Shown: one piece after another, positions 53,596-63,542 of the stretch
Numbering within the stretch: position 1 is the stretch's first letter
How the letters are laid out: each line of letters begins with the position of its first letter
Source of the DNA: Gari tellinella
Taxonomy: Eukaryota; Mollusca; Bivalvia; Cardiida; Psammobiidae
Length of the DNA: 64,000 nt
Direction: 5' to 3'
Assembly (NCBI GenBank): GCA_922989275.2
Contig: OV277866.1
Span: 30,893,246-30,957,245, forward strand
Program-made: the position numbers and the translations under genes
Notes under the pieces: generated by a model
The model's input: the letters and a program-made list of their open reading frames with translations, nothing else
Told to the model about the DNA's origin: nothing
Database searches by the model: none

Positions 53596-53921
53596 AGCAT
53601 GATAAAAAATTTCAGGCGATGGCTCAGCTTTGAAAAGAGGCCCTTACATAATAGATCTCAATAGGTTTTTCAATGGGTTTTACTAACCAAGCTAACAAAT
53701 ATTAGGTGCGGGCCTCACATGAGACGCCTGAATGGTTATTTGCCTAGACGCTTCCACCGTTAGTACATGCTCTGCATGCTTTGACTCAAACTATATACAG
53801 GGGTAGGTATTACCACCCAAGCTTGGCCATGTGATGTCTTAACAGACGCGTCTGGTCAGAATTCAGACTGTTTGCAAATTAGTAGGGATAATGCAGTAAA
53901 CGGGTTGATAAGAAACTCATG

Positions 53922-54170
53922 TACATTGGAGAATGTGTTATTCTTTCCCAATAAACGCGTTTACGCTAAAACTATTATTTGCAGTGCAAACAGTTTGGAG
54001 CCAGATCAGACGCCGGGTAACCCGGCGTCTGATCAGGCTCCAAACTGTTTGCCACCAAGATAAACAAGAACTAGCAGAATTGTCCAAAAGTTGTTCTTTT
54101 CTACGTTTTAGTGTTTGCGTTTGCGTACGTTTGCGTTTAAACGGGAAAGAATAACAGATTCTCCACTGTA
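53922..54170. mobile_element. Family D MITE with B-type core
   Basis: TA, CATTGGAGAATGTGTTATTC (two changes), core GACGCCGGGTAACCCGGCGTC, right end TTCTCCACTG and TA. Same orientation as 32058-32307. Confidence 0.88.
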
Positions 54171-54611
54171 GATTTAGACTATTGCTCAATAAAATCAATA
54201 CAGAAAGTTCGCTCGTGGAGTAATTTTCTGCATTGTCGTTGGCCTGCATTTGATTTCGGTCGATATAAAATATGCGTCCGTTCATATTTCAGTTTGTATG
54301 CATGTAACATATTTATAAAGTTTCGAAGTATCACTCCGTGGCTACAATGTATGTCATTCACGTGGATGCTGAACAAATAGACTTGTTTCAAGGACAATCT
54401 GAAGGAACTTAACGTTGTTTCCCAGGATGAGAGAAACAAACACTGGAATTGTCAGCCGGTAATGAAATAACCAGATATAAAACTATTACACTATTATGCT
54501 TGCTTTATTTTAATACCCTTTTGTATGGGATAAGTGTACTGTACACATATACACTGTAATGCACGAGTATATTCGTCACTTGGGATGAACGTGTCAGCTA
54601 AAAAGTCGAAA

Positions 54612-54737
54612 CTCGATAATTCGACCTCGCCTTTGTTCGAACATGTATACCATATATCAAAGTTAAAACGTGGTTAAACCACGTTTTAATTTTGAAAAAC
54701 GGGTATGTTTGACGTAAGCGAGGTCTTATTATCGAAA
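54612..54737. repeat. Hairpin element (AAAACGTGGTTAAACCACGTTTT centre)
   Basis: TCGATAATTCGACCTCGCC ... GTATACC pairs with GGGTATG ... GCGAGGTCTTATTATCGA. The central 23 bp is a perfect palindrome. A second, diverged copy of the same hairpin surrounds 54829-55068. Confidence 0.75.
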
Positions 54738-54828
54738 TTAACCTTAATGGTAAAGTCGATTTAAGCGAGTTCGAAGGATTGAGTTTCGGCTGCAGTTCAA
54801 ACTTAATACTTCGAACTCGCGTTAGTTC

Positions 54829-55068
54829 TACAGTGGAGAATCTGTTATTCTTTCCCGTTTAAACGCAAACGTACGCAAACGCAAAACACTAAAACGTAGA
54901 AAAGTACAACTTTTTGACAATTCTGATAATTCATGTTTATCTTGGTGGCAAACAGTTTGGAGCCTGATCAGACCCGGCGTCTGATCTGGCTCCAAACTGT
55001 TTGCAATGGAAATAATAGATTTAGCGTAAACGCGTTTATTGGGAAAGAATAACAGATTCTCCACTGTA
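54829..55068. mobile_element. Family D MITE nested in a hairpin element
   Basis: TA, CAGTGGAGAATCTGTTATTC to its complement and TA. The B core has lost its central GGGTTAC (GATCAGACCCGGCGTCTGATC). It lies in the left arm of a hairpin whose right arm continues ATACCCATATTTCAAAATTA ... CCACGTTTTAACTTTGAAAT. Confidence 0.88.
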
Positions 55069-55524
55069 TAATACCCATATTTCAAAATTAAAATATGGCT
55101 TAGCCACGTTTTAACTTTGAAATATTGGTATGAACGGCTTTTACGTGATCGACCTATCGAAATTCAAGTTACGACATACTGGTAGGATTGTTTTGAGTGA
55201 GTTATTAGTTTCGAGTTTCGGCTATATTTGCTCCCTGATTCCTCCCTCTCTCTTGTTCTGTATACATTGGGGTAAAACGATAAAAAATAAAACGTCAGAA
55301 TGTTCCAAAAGCTGCCATTTTCAACATTTTATTACATTGCGTTTGTATTTAGTTTCCTTTTAACTAGCACCATTATCAGTGCATACCTTATGTCTGATCT
55401 GGATCTGTACGGTCTACAATGGAAAATTAGCACTCATGCGCTGTCCGTGTCAGGTAGATAGGATGAATAATTTACTGCAGGCTATGTTATAATATTAAGC
55501 AACTGCATCATTAGCTACATTTAT

Positions 55525-55763
55525 TTAACCCTTTACCCCATAGCCTTTTCTAGTTTAGAAGACAGGTGACCACCTTAAATATGTTGAAAGTAAAGCAGAA
55601 CGCGCCTTAAGGCGCATTCTGCTTTACTTTCAGCATGTTTTAAGCTATCAACTGCTATGATATAGAATATATTGCTTATGGTGCATATTCATGACTATAT
55701 AAAGTGGAACTATTTCTTCAGTGAGGGAATTAATTAGAGGTGTAAAAAGGCGTACTTATGCGA
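55525..55763. mobile_element. Family A MITE
   Basis: TTAACCCTTTACCCCATAGC; core CGCGCCTTAAGGCGC; right end GGCGTACTTATGCGAG is damaged and lacks TTAA. Confidence 0.75.
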
Positions 55764-55809
55764 GTACCGTTGCAAGGAGGACCGAAACATGACGTCTTTT
55801 ACGGTCCGA

Positions 55810-55975
55810 ATGTTTCTAGTATTGAAGATAGGTGGCCGTTTAAAGCAGGTTGAAAGTCACGCAAAACGCGCATTAAGGCGCATTCTGCTTTAAGTTCAGC
55901 CTGCTTTAAACTGCTATCTGCAAGTAAATGTATATAGAAATATTTCTTATATTTAACATTTTCATGACTGTATGT
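55810..55975. mobile_element. Family A MITE, both ends lost
   Basis: TGTTTCTAGTATTGAAGATA, core GCGCATTAAGGCGC with arms CACGCAAAAC/CATTCTGCTTT partly mismatched, then TATAGAAATATTTCTTAT. Confidence 0.6.
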
Positions 55976-56105
55976 ATGACAGGGTTTTTTCCGAAAGTTG
56001 TCAATTTTACTGTCTCCTTGTCAGACATGTGATATCTATTTTATTATACCGAAATACTGGGCTCTAAAGCAGGATTGAACCATGAATGTAACTACATGTA
56101 GATCC

Positions 56106-57300
56106 GCATTCGACTTCGCCTCGGTTGACAGTATTTTTCCGAAAGTTTACAATTTTACTATCACCCTGTCAGACATGTGATATCTATTTTATTATACCGA
56201 AATACTGGTAGTCTATGGGCTCTAAAGCCGGCTGGAATCATGAAATGTAACTACATGTTGTTCCGCATGCGATTGTTAATGAAATTAAATGTTTATAAAA
56301 AAAATATTTGCATTTTAAGGAATTATTTAAACTCTTTTTAAATAAACGTAGATCTACATCGATTGTAAAATACCCGCATAGGTTTCTTATTCGGATCCAA
56401 CTGTTTATTTGCATCATTTTGTCAACTTAAACTTCAAACTGCTACAATTTGTAGATCAAATTTTATACGTTATCTAAAATGACGCGTTGGCGCGATAACG
56501 TGGATTTGACGCCATTTTCGGTTTGACGTCATTTACGACATTCGAATACCTATGGCAGCGGGAGACAGTAACTTTAAGTCAGTAATTTTCCCCCCGCTGA
56601 GCCTGACAGCATTTTATGTCACAGTGGCCTAGGGAAATTAGCATTGTAAATGAAATTGAGGTAAAATTGTATATACATATCACATGCCTGACAGGGTGAC
56701 AGTAAAATTTTCAACTTTCGAAATACTGTCAACCGAGGCGAAGCCTCTGTCATACATGTGATATTTATTTTATTATACCGAAATTCTGGCCTTAACCAGG
56801 AAATCTAGATCTTTCCTAAAGCTGGCTGTTATCATGAATGTAACTAAATATCTAGATCCGCATGCGATTCATAATGAAATTCACTTTTTATAAAAAAAAA
56901 AAAAAAAAAAAGAGAGAGAGAGAGAAAAAAAAGATATGAATTTAAAGGAATTATACAAACTCTAACCTGTATCTCTCCATTTTATAAATAAACGGGCAAA
57001 ATTCCTGTTTCGGATCTGACTGTTTTTTTTGCATTATTTAGTCAACGTAAAACTTCAAACTGCTTCAAACTGTAGATCAAAGTTTTAACGTTGTCTAAAG
57101 TGACGCGTTGGCGCGGTAACGTGGATTTGACGTCATTTTCGGTTTGACGTCATCTACGACATTGTGTTACCTATAGTAGCGGGCGACAGTATTTTTAAAA
57201 CAGTAGTTTGTTTCCGCTGGGTCTGACAGTATTTTTATGTTACGGCTGCCTACGGGAAATTAGCATTGTAAAACACATTGAGGTATAATAATACTTTTTG
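56106..57300. repeat. Inverted-repeat element and its diverged tandem copy
   Basis: GCCTCGGTTGACAGTATTTT ... CACCCTGTCAGACATGTGAT on the left (56113) faces its complement at 56683-56745. A second copy of the interior follows (56756-57300): compare GACGCGTTGGCGCGATAACG with GACGCGTTGGCGCGGTAACG. A third partial left arm lies at 55984-56105. A(n) then (GA)n at 56888-56930 interrupts copy two. Confidence 0.65.
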
Positions 57301-57521
57301 AAGCACCCTCGTAGATAAAACACACCTGCTATAACTGTACATGTAATTGTTGCACTATTTTAACCCCTAAATAAGTTTGACTATTGTCGGACACGAGTTG
57401 TTCTGAGGTCAAACTTTTCTTGAATTGAGTATACATGCCAACTATGAAATCTCTAAGGTCAAAAGCACCTTGTACACATGCCAACTACGAAGTCTCTATC
57501 ATATATCGTTCTAATAGTCCA

Positions 57522-57764
57522 GGGGCCCGTTTTACTAAACTACTTACGTAAAATTTTAGCGTAGGTCAAAATCGTTTAACTCTTATTTTTCTATCATAAA
57601 CGTTTGCAAACAGCAAATAGCCAGATCAGAGGACGCGCTAAAAGCGCGTCCTCTGATCTGGCTATTTGCTGTTTGTAGCAAGTGATAATAAAAAATAAAA
57701 ATAAAAATTAAAAATTTTTACTTACGCAAATAATTTACGTAAGTTGTTTAGTAAAACGGGCCCC
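57522..57764. mobile_element. GGGGCCCGTTTTACTAAAC-ended MITE with B-type core
   Basis: GGGGCCCGTTTTACTAAACT and complement GTTTAGTAAAACGGGCCCC; ACTTACGTAAA and TTTACGTAAGT follow inward. In the centre (57606-57677) is a perfect B hairpin: GCAAACAGCAAATAGCCAGA, stem GGACGCGC/GCGCGTCC. Target duplication unclear. Confidence 0.8.
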
Positions 57765-58106
57765 ATCAGAAGACTGAGTGGACCTGGGAATGTTGTCCTC
57801 TGTGTTTTTCTCGACTGATTCTACTTCAGCTTATGTTGCTCATAGAAAAAACAACGGATGACATCTTGTCACCCTTGAGCATTTTAGTATATTCAAGATG
57901 GCGACTTAAATGGCTTTAAAACAGGATACATGTGCTTTTATTGCAGTGTTTATCAACCTCACCATAATGCTTGTTATTATTGAAATCACGGTATATGTTA
58001 CTGAAATAATACGGGTGACATCTCGTTATATTCTTATGAACATAATTGTGAACCAATGAAGACTAACCGATAGTACATTGATCTTTGTCAACTCATACAT
58101 CCGTGA

Positions 58107-58332
58107 ATCTTTTTAAAGAATTCCAGTTTTAAATCGAGACTAGTCAGTGTTTTACTACTTAGGTTTGCTTTTAAGATAAATTGCAAACATGACAAACAGA
58201 ACATACCCTGATCAGAGGGCTCCTTTACGAGTCCTCTAATCTTGGTTTACACTGTTTGCCTAGGACAGGCGTATTTGTCACAGGTATTCGCTGTATGTAA
58301 ATTACGAGTACACCCGTCACTAGGGTTCAATT
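58107..58332. mobile_element. Family F MITE, diverged, with B-type core
   Basis: TTTTAAAGAATTCCAGTTTT on the left and CACCCGTCACTAGGGTTCAA on the right match the copy at 37186 loosely; hairpin ACCCTGATCAGAGGGCTCC/GAGTCCTCTAATCTTGG at 58205-58250. Confidence 0.55.
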
Positions 58333-58352
58333 CAAAGCTACAATTCAAAATA

Positions 58353-58588
58353 ACATGAAACTTTCTACGACAAAAACGGTCGTAAGTCAATTTTTTAAAA
58401 TACATTTAATTTATGATTTCTCTATCTAATTCTGTCTTATGACATCTTTTTGGAATCGTCTTGAAAAGACGATTCCAAAAATATACCACAAGACAGGATT
58501 AGATGGAGAAATACATAATAATTGAGACTTTTATAATCAGACTTACGACACAATTTGTCGTACGAAGTTTTATGAAAAGGCCCCCAGG
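58353..58588. mobile_element. Relative of the GGGGCC MITE with a different core hairpin
   Basis: CATGAAACTTTCTACGAC on the left, GTCGTACGAAGTTTTATGAA and AAGGCCCCC on the right. The core is TTTTTGGAATCGTCTTG/AAAAGACGATTCCAAAAA flanked by CTAATTCTGTCTTATG and ACAAGACAGGATTAG. Confidence 0.65.
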
Positions 58589-58852
58589 AATCTTAAATAA
58601 ATACGTCTGCTTGATTCAGGAAAAAATATTCAAGAAAACTCTGATAGGATATTTTGCCTGATTCTTCTTTTGTCTTGCATTAAGCAGGGATACATTTTGA
58701 AGGTTCCTATCCCGAATTACTGAGATACTGTTTAAGGAATTCCAAGACTGAAGATCGCCTTTTCAGTGTAATCTCGGCATTTTCCGTGTATAACGGAATA
58801 TACCGAACACGCCCATATAAAACCTGGATGGTAATGTTAGAAATTATCCGAA

Positions 58853-58930
58853 CGTAGTCCGAAATGTTGCAAATCTCGTCTTGTTAATTTGCATGGCCTT
58901 CCCCGCACGGGTTCGAATCCCGACGGAGCT
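58853..58930 (+). tRNA. tRNA-like relic
   Basis: CACGGGTTCGAATCCCG is a perfect B box/T-arm; upstream CTTGTTAATTTG resembles an anticodon arm. No A box or D-arm is visible and the acceptor stem pairs poorly. Followed by T-rich sequence. Not a working tRNA. Confidence 0.35.
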
Positions 58931-59688
58931 CAATATATTTTTTATTGAAATATATATCTTTTTTAAACAAAAACTTTTCCTAAATCAATAATTAGATGTT
59001 TATAAATGCGCCTGACATTAACTTGCAAAAATAGTTTAACTATAAGCCAAATTTATCGTTAAGTCTTTATAAAGTATTCAAGGTCTCCAACACTTTTTCG
59101 AAGACGCACTTAATTTTTTCCAGTTAGGTGCGACCAAATGTCTTCATATTTTGGATTTAGATTGCGTAAGTATTGTATGAAGAAATAAGCAAGTGGTTTG
59201 CTTTGCCTAAGTTTTCATTTTTGAAACAAACATACAACCTTTTAAGTCATATAATGTAAAATCGTATGAAAATATATTGCATATTTTTAAGAGGGCGGTT
59301 CAGATTTTTTAATTTTTCACATCATATGATGCAAATATTGGGACAATAACTTTTATTTTGTGATGTTCACGTCTTCTGGCATAGGCATGACATAAAATAT
59401 CAGTATTTTAGGTAAGAATAGGTAAAAATCACCTTTCAGGAATATTTGTCTTTTAATTTTCTCGAATATTTGCCTACATGTAAGGCTATATACAATCTTT
59501 CAAATATTTTCGAGAAGAGATGGCGAAAAGCCTTCATATTTCACACAAGACACGGGAATTACATGTAGTATCCATTCATAATATCATTTTTACATTACAA
59601 TTACCCTACCTTCAGTGTTGGATTACCTTAAGTCAATAACTTTGTGGGAGTTACAGTATACAAGCATTTCGACATAAACTATGTAAAA
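58931..59688. other. Region 3' of the GPCR gene
   Basis: AT-rich, no repeat ends recognised. Probably contains the receptor's 3' UTR (minus strand). No confident polyadenylation site was chosen. Confidence 0.4.
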
Positions 59689-61062
59689 TCATAAACAAGA
59701 GTTGGTCTCTTTCTTTGAACAAAACAGGTTTCGAAGTCCTGCGCGAAACCTTGGGTCCATGAAGCCATATATAACTGGGTCGATTACACAGTTAATGAAA
59801 TAAAACCTCCAAAAAATAAATATTATTGCAAGACATCCATTGGACTGGTTACGAATCAAATTCTCGTGAGAAGCAATCAAACATGACAGAACTATGTACA
59901 TTAGTATAGTAACGTTGAACACTGAGGTCAAGACAAACATTATTACAGTCTTCCGTCTCCTGCAATAAAAGTTATATGCTGTCCTTGTACGATACACGGA
60001 GCGCGAGATGGTTGTCTTGACTACCCCACCCCTATGTAAAGATGTATGGGTAATCTTGTGTTCTATGTGAATATCACGTCTGTTTAATCTGTCATGCCGA
60101 ATACTCTGTCTTAATCCCCCTTTTTGTTCCATATATCTTGTATTTCTAACAGAAAATGGCGAACGTTCACTTTGTCTGTTTCTTCTTACAGATATGTCTG
60201 TCCTTTCAGTATCTGTTGACAAATCCGTGTGACTCTCTCTTACATCATCAATAGATAGGCACTGAGCTTCTGTCGTTGGCTGAGCAGTGTTGTTAAGATT
60301 GTCCATCTCTGTTGCTGTAGCTAGTGGAGAGCACATCTTGGTGAAGTGAAGACGTAGAGCCTCGCTGGCTTTGGCCTTATCATACAATAGACGTCTTGCT
60401 GTCAGAATGTTCATACAGGTCATTTGAACAATCATCACTCCGATTGGCACAATATAAACACATACGAGGTAAACGAAAGCATATGACTTATTAGAGTAAG
60501 CATTATCCTTTTCACACGTTGAAACGTTGATTTGTTTCCCATCGTGTTCGTATAGATATGTCTGTTTCCCCCATAGAAAGGCGGCAGGTATAGACACCAA
60601 TACGGCAGCAATGATTGAACACAAGCAACATCTTAATGCCATGGATCTAGAAATCTGCCACGATAAAGGATGTGTAATTTTCCAGAACCTGTCAAAAGAC
60701 AGTATGCTCAAAATACTGGCCGATCCCCACACTGTAAACACGTTGAAGAAGGACTTTATTTTACACAGAGCCCCGTATTCGTATGTATACCAGTGAACCT
60801 GTGAGAACATTTCTCCTGGAAGTGTGGTTAGGCAGCTTATAAGGTCAATCAGTGCCATTGATAGGACAAAGTAACGAAAGTTACTACGAGGATAGTGACG
60901 ATAACACACAATTACAACCAAAATATTTCCAAATAATCCAAACACTGCCGCTATACCAATGAAAACAGTGACGGCCAAAACAGAGGATGACATCTCTGTG
61001 GACATCTGCACATAATTGGTAGAATCATTGATACCAGCACTTTCAATAATAGCCAGATGCAT
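59689..61062 (-). CDS. Rhodopsin-class 7TM G-protein-coupled receptor, intronless
   Basis: 457 residues, one exon. TM1 has GN46ILVV; TM2 LSMALID73L; C100 and C183 form the likely extracellular disulfide; TM3 ends D124-R125-F126 in place of DRY; TM5 has P206; ICL3 is long (about 222-370) and basic at its end (RRRK, 368-371); TM7 ends D428-P-V-I-Y432. Sequons at N12, N179, N191 and N405 face outside; C448 may be palmitoylated. TM6 (about 374-396) lacks the usual C-W-x-P. TM4 lacks its conserved Trp. Such receptors bind small ligands or peptides at the plasma membrane and signal through G proteins. No ligand can be assigned; molluscan orphan/neuropeptide-like expansions are the closest guess. 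An in-frame stop 21 nt upstream supports the start, though an upstream UTR exon is possible. Confidence 0.92.
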   Translation of the reverse strand: MHLAIIESAGINDSTNYVQMSTEMSSSVLAVTVFIGIAAVFGLFGNILVVIVCYRHYPRSNFRYFVLSMALIDLISCLTTLPGEMFSQVHWYTYEYGALCKIKSFFNVFTVWGSASILSILSFDRFWKITHPLSWQISRSMALRCCLCSIIAAVLVSIPAAFLWGKQTYLYEHDGKQINVSTCEKDNAYSNKSYAFVYLVCVYIVPIGVMIVQMTCMNILTARRLLYDKAKASEALRLHFTKMCSPLATATEMDNLNNTAQPTTEAQCLSIDDVRESHTDLSTDTERTDISVRRNRQSERSPFSVRNTRYMEQKGGLRQSIRHDRLNRRDIHIEHKITHTSLHRGGVVKTTISRSVYRTRTAYNFYCRRRKTVIMFVLTSVFNVTILMYIVLSCLIASHENLIRNQSNGCLAIIFIFWRFYFINCVIDPVIYGFMDPRFRAGLRNLFCSKKETNSCL

Positions 61063-61161
61063 CTCTGTTTTAATCGATTTTCATGGGTCTCTTATAAACG
61101 CAATGTATCTACATCCGTTTGGCACAATCTTGAATTCATGTATCAAGTTATGATAAAGCAG

Positions 61162-61418
61162 TAAAGTGGAGAAAAAGATATTCTTTCCCGTTTAAACGCA
61201 AACGAAACGCAAACACATTGCAATAAAATACAGGAAATGGCACATTTTTGACAATTTTGGCTATCTATTTTAATCTGAGTTGAAAACAGTTTGGAACCTG
61301 ATCGGACGCCGGGTTACATGTACCCAGCGTCTAATAAGACTCTATAACTGTTTGCATCGGAAATAATAACTTAGAGTAAACACACCTTCGGAGAAAGAAC
61401 AACGTTTTCTCCACTGTA
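61162..61418. mobile_element. Family D MITE just upstream of the GPCR
   Basis: TA, AAGTGGAGAAAAAGATATTC, core GACGCCGGGTTACATGTACC, right end TTTTCTCCACTG and TA. More diverged than the other D copies. It ends 100 bp upstream of the receptor's ATG, in its promoter or 5' UTR. Confidence 0.85.
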
Positions 61419-61874
61419 ATAGAACAGTACAATGTCTATTGATTCGCTATGTCATTATTTGCCAAAAGTTTGAAAAGAAACTTGATAGAATCTGTCGTCA
61501 GTCATACACATGTGCGATTATTTCCAACTAGTTTGAATTCCAGTATACCTATGTTTGTGTTCTCCTTTTAAATTGATTTCGACGACACTTCACACATAGT
61601 TCATGAATGACACCTAATTCCGATCGTTTCCAATAATCAAGTACATTTGTTCCGTTCGGTGACAACATCGTACACTTCCATACGCGGCTACTAATTAGAT
61701 ATACTATACAAATACAATCACCCTAGTATCTACTGCATCATGTTGTTCTAGTTGTGTACAAAAGTACTTTCTGATTTAAAAGTGTTGACTCATCACCTTT
61801 ATCTACAATGATTTGTCGATCCCAGTAAAGTCTCTCTTCATCGACACCACAAATAAACATCCTTATATCGGTCA
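61419..61874. other. Non-coding stretch, nothing recognised
   Basis: Upstream region of the GPCR beyond the MITE. No exon, repeat end or strong promoter motif was identified. Confidence 0.35.
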
Positions 61875-62126
61875 TTAACCCTTTCCCCAATAGAAACGAC
61901 TTTTAGCGCATTTAATTTATTCTTCCGCTGAAGAAAATAGTTCCAATTTATACAGTCATGAATATAATTCATAAGAATTATTTTTAGTTTCCTTGCAGAT
62001 AAAAGCTTAAAGCAGGCTGAAAGTAAAGCAGAATGTGCCTTAAGGCACATTCTGCTTTTCTTTCAACCTGCTTTAAGTAGGCACATATCTTCAAAACTAG
62101 AAACAGGCTATTGGGTAATGGGTTAA
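61875..62126. mobile_element. Family A MITE
   Basis: TTAACCCTTTCCCCAATAGA to TATTGGGTAATGGGTTAA; core GTGCCTTAAGGCAC, fully paired. Confidence 0.85.
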
Positions 62127-62412
62127 GATAGGTAACGCCTTAATTCTGGACGAAAGCTATGCAGAAGGCTCCTGTATGAGGTTTCTGTATTACGCTCGTC
62201 ATGATTTAAGTTGTTATACAGCGCTTTCTCTCAACAACGGTCCTCCCAACAACGATTCCCTCCTTAAAACGACCATTGTCACATTTCTCTAACAGTACAA
62301 TTATGTTTAACGCTTTTACTGCTGTAATATCGCTTGCTTAAAGTTGTTGTCAGCCGTTTTTCTCAAAATTACATATTCGACATTTTCACAGAAAAATACT
62401 TAATGATGAGTG

Positions 62413-62480
62413 ACAAACAAGCTTGAATCCAGATCAGACGCCGCGTGACGCGGCGTCTGATCTGAATTCAAGCTTTTTGT
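62413..62480. repeat. B-type hairpin, fully paired
   Basis: ACAAACAAGCTTGAATCCAG with CTGAATTCAAGCTTTTTGT and inner stem GACGCCGCGTGACGCGGCGTC. The sequence around it (TTTTACTGCTGTAATATCGC at 62316) recurs near 63087, so the hairpin belongs to a larger unnamed element present twice. Confidence 0.75.
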
Positions 62481-63198
62481 AAATGTAAACAAATTATTCC
62501 TCCCTTAAACGACTCCCTCCGTACAACGCAGACAATCGGTGTCTCCCATTTGTTGTCGTTGTATATAGTGTCGCTATATGTACATCTATTTTGAAATCCC
62601 TATTACACTTTGTTACTGACTGGTCTCCAAAGTGAAGTTGTACCGTAGTGTTTCTTAAACTCATTCCATATCATCAAACGTTCTAAGACAAACTGTGTAT
62701 CTTTGATATATATTCACATATCTTCCATACACTAGTCAATGTTAACCTGACTAGCAAACGATTTTTTCTTTAGAATTAAGTTAACGACGTGGTTGCATGA
62801 TATGTGACAATAATGCAAATGTCCAACGGATTCCGTGAATGATACATCGCGCATTCAGCAAATATAACACATTATAAAGACCAATTGATATCCGCAAGCT
62901 CTTTGGAAATGGATATCTCTCTAACAAATTGTCCGTCCAATATTGTTATTTATTAGCTTTGACGTGAGTTTGTTTGACGTTTTAGAGAAACAATTTTCAT
63001 ATGTGAATGTGTGGAGGTCAGAGTCCCAATTTAGCTCGCGTTAATACTTGTATTTTACAGAAGGCTTTTATGCACTACCATCGTTGTTTAAGTCGTTTCT
63101 GCTGTAATGTCGTCATTGCCATCGACCATGAATTAGGTAAATGTACTGTTTACCTTTTTTTCCTCAAAATTTGAGGTAGTTTGAGTTCAGAAATATTG

Positions 63199-63542
63199 AA
63201 TAGAGTGTCAAGCAGTTTGGATCTTGATCAGACGCCGCGTTATTAGGCGTCAGACAGGGCTGCTATTTCTCCGGATTTTTCCTAAATCTTCTATTCGGAT
63301 TTTTATCCTAGCAGATGATAGCTTAAAAACAGGCTGAAAGTAAAGCAGAATGCGCCTTAAGGCGCATTCTGCTTTACTTTCAACCTGTTTTTAGCAGTCA
63401 CGTGTCTTCAAAACAAGGAACAGACTATAGGGTAAAGGTACGATTAGTAAAATTGCGTCTGAAAAATTGAAATTTTGAAATCTTAGGATTTTTATGATAA
63501 AAATATGGTAGCCCTGGTCTGATCAGGACCCAAACTGTTTGC
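63199..63542. repeat. B-type hairpin split by a family C MITE
   Basis: GTGTCAAGCAGTTTGGATCT and GACGCCGCGTTATTAGGCGT before the insertion, GTCTGATCAGGACCCAAACT and GTTTGC after it. The original hairpin was about 75 bp. Confidence 0.75.
63255..63516. mobile_element. Family C MITE (CAGGGCTGC ends) with A core
   Basis: CAGGGCTGCTATTTCTCCGG to ATATGGTAGCCCTG. Flanks GTCAGA (63249-63254) and GTCTGA (63517-63522) are a 6-bp duplication with one change. Core GCGCCTTAAGGCGC. It aligns end to end with the complement of 41360-41615. Confidence 0.85.

Noticed and set aside
58816..58822. TATAAAA as a promoter for a gene at 58.8 kb
   Set aside because: Nothing downstream looks like a gene except a tRNA-like relic; one short motif in AT-rich DNA is expected by chance.
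58853..58930. Functional tRNA gene
   Set aside because: Only the B box/T-arm is good; no D-arm and poor acceptor pairing, so it is listed only as a relic.
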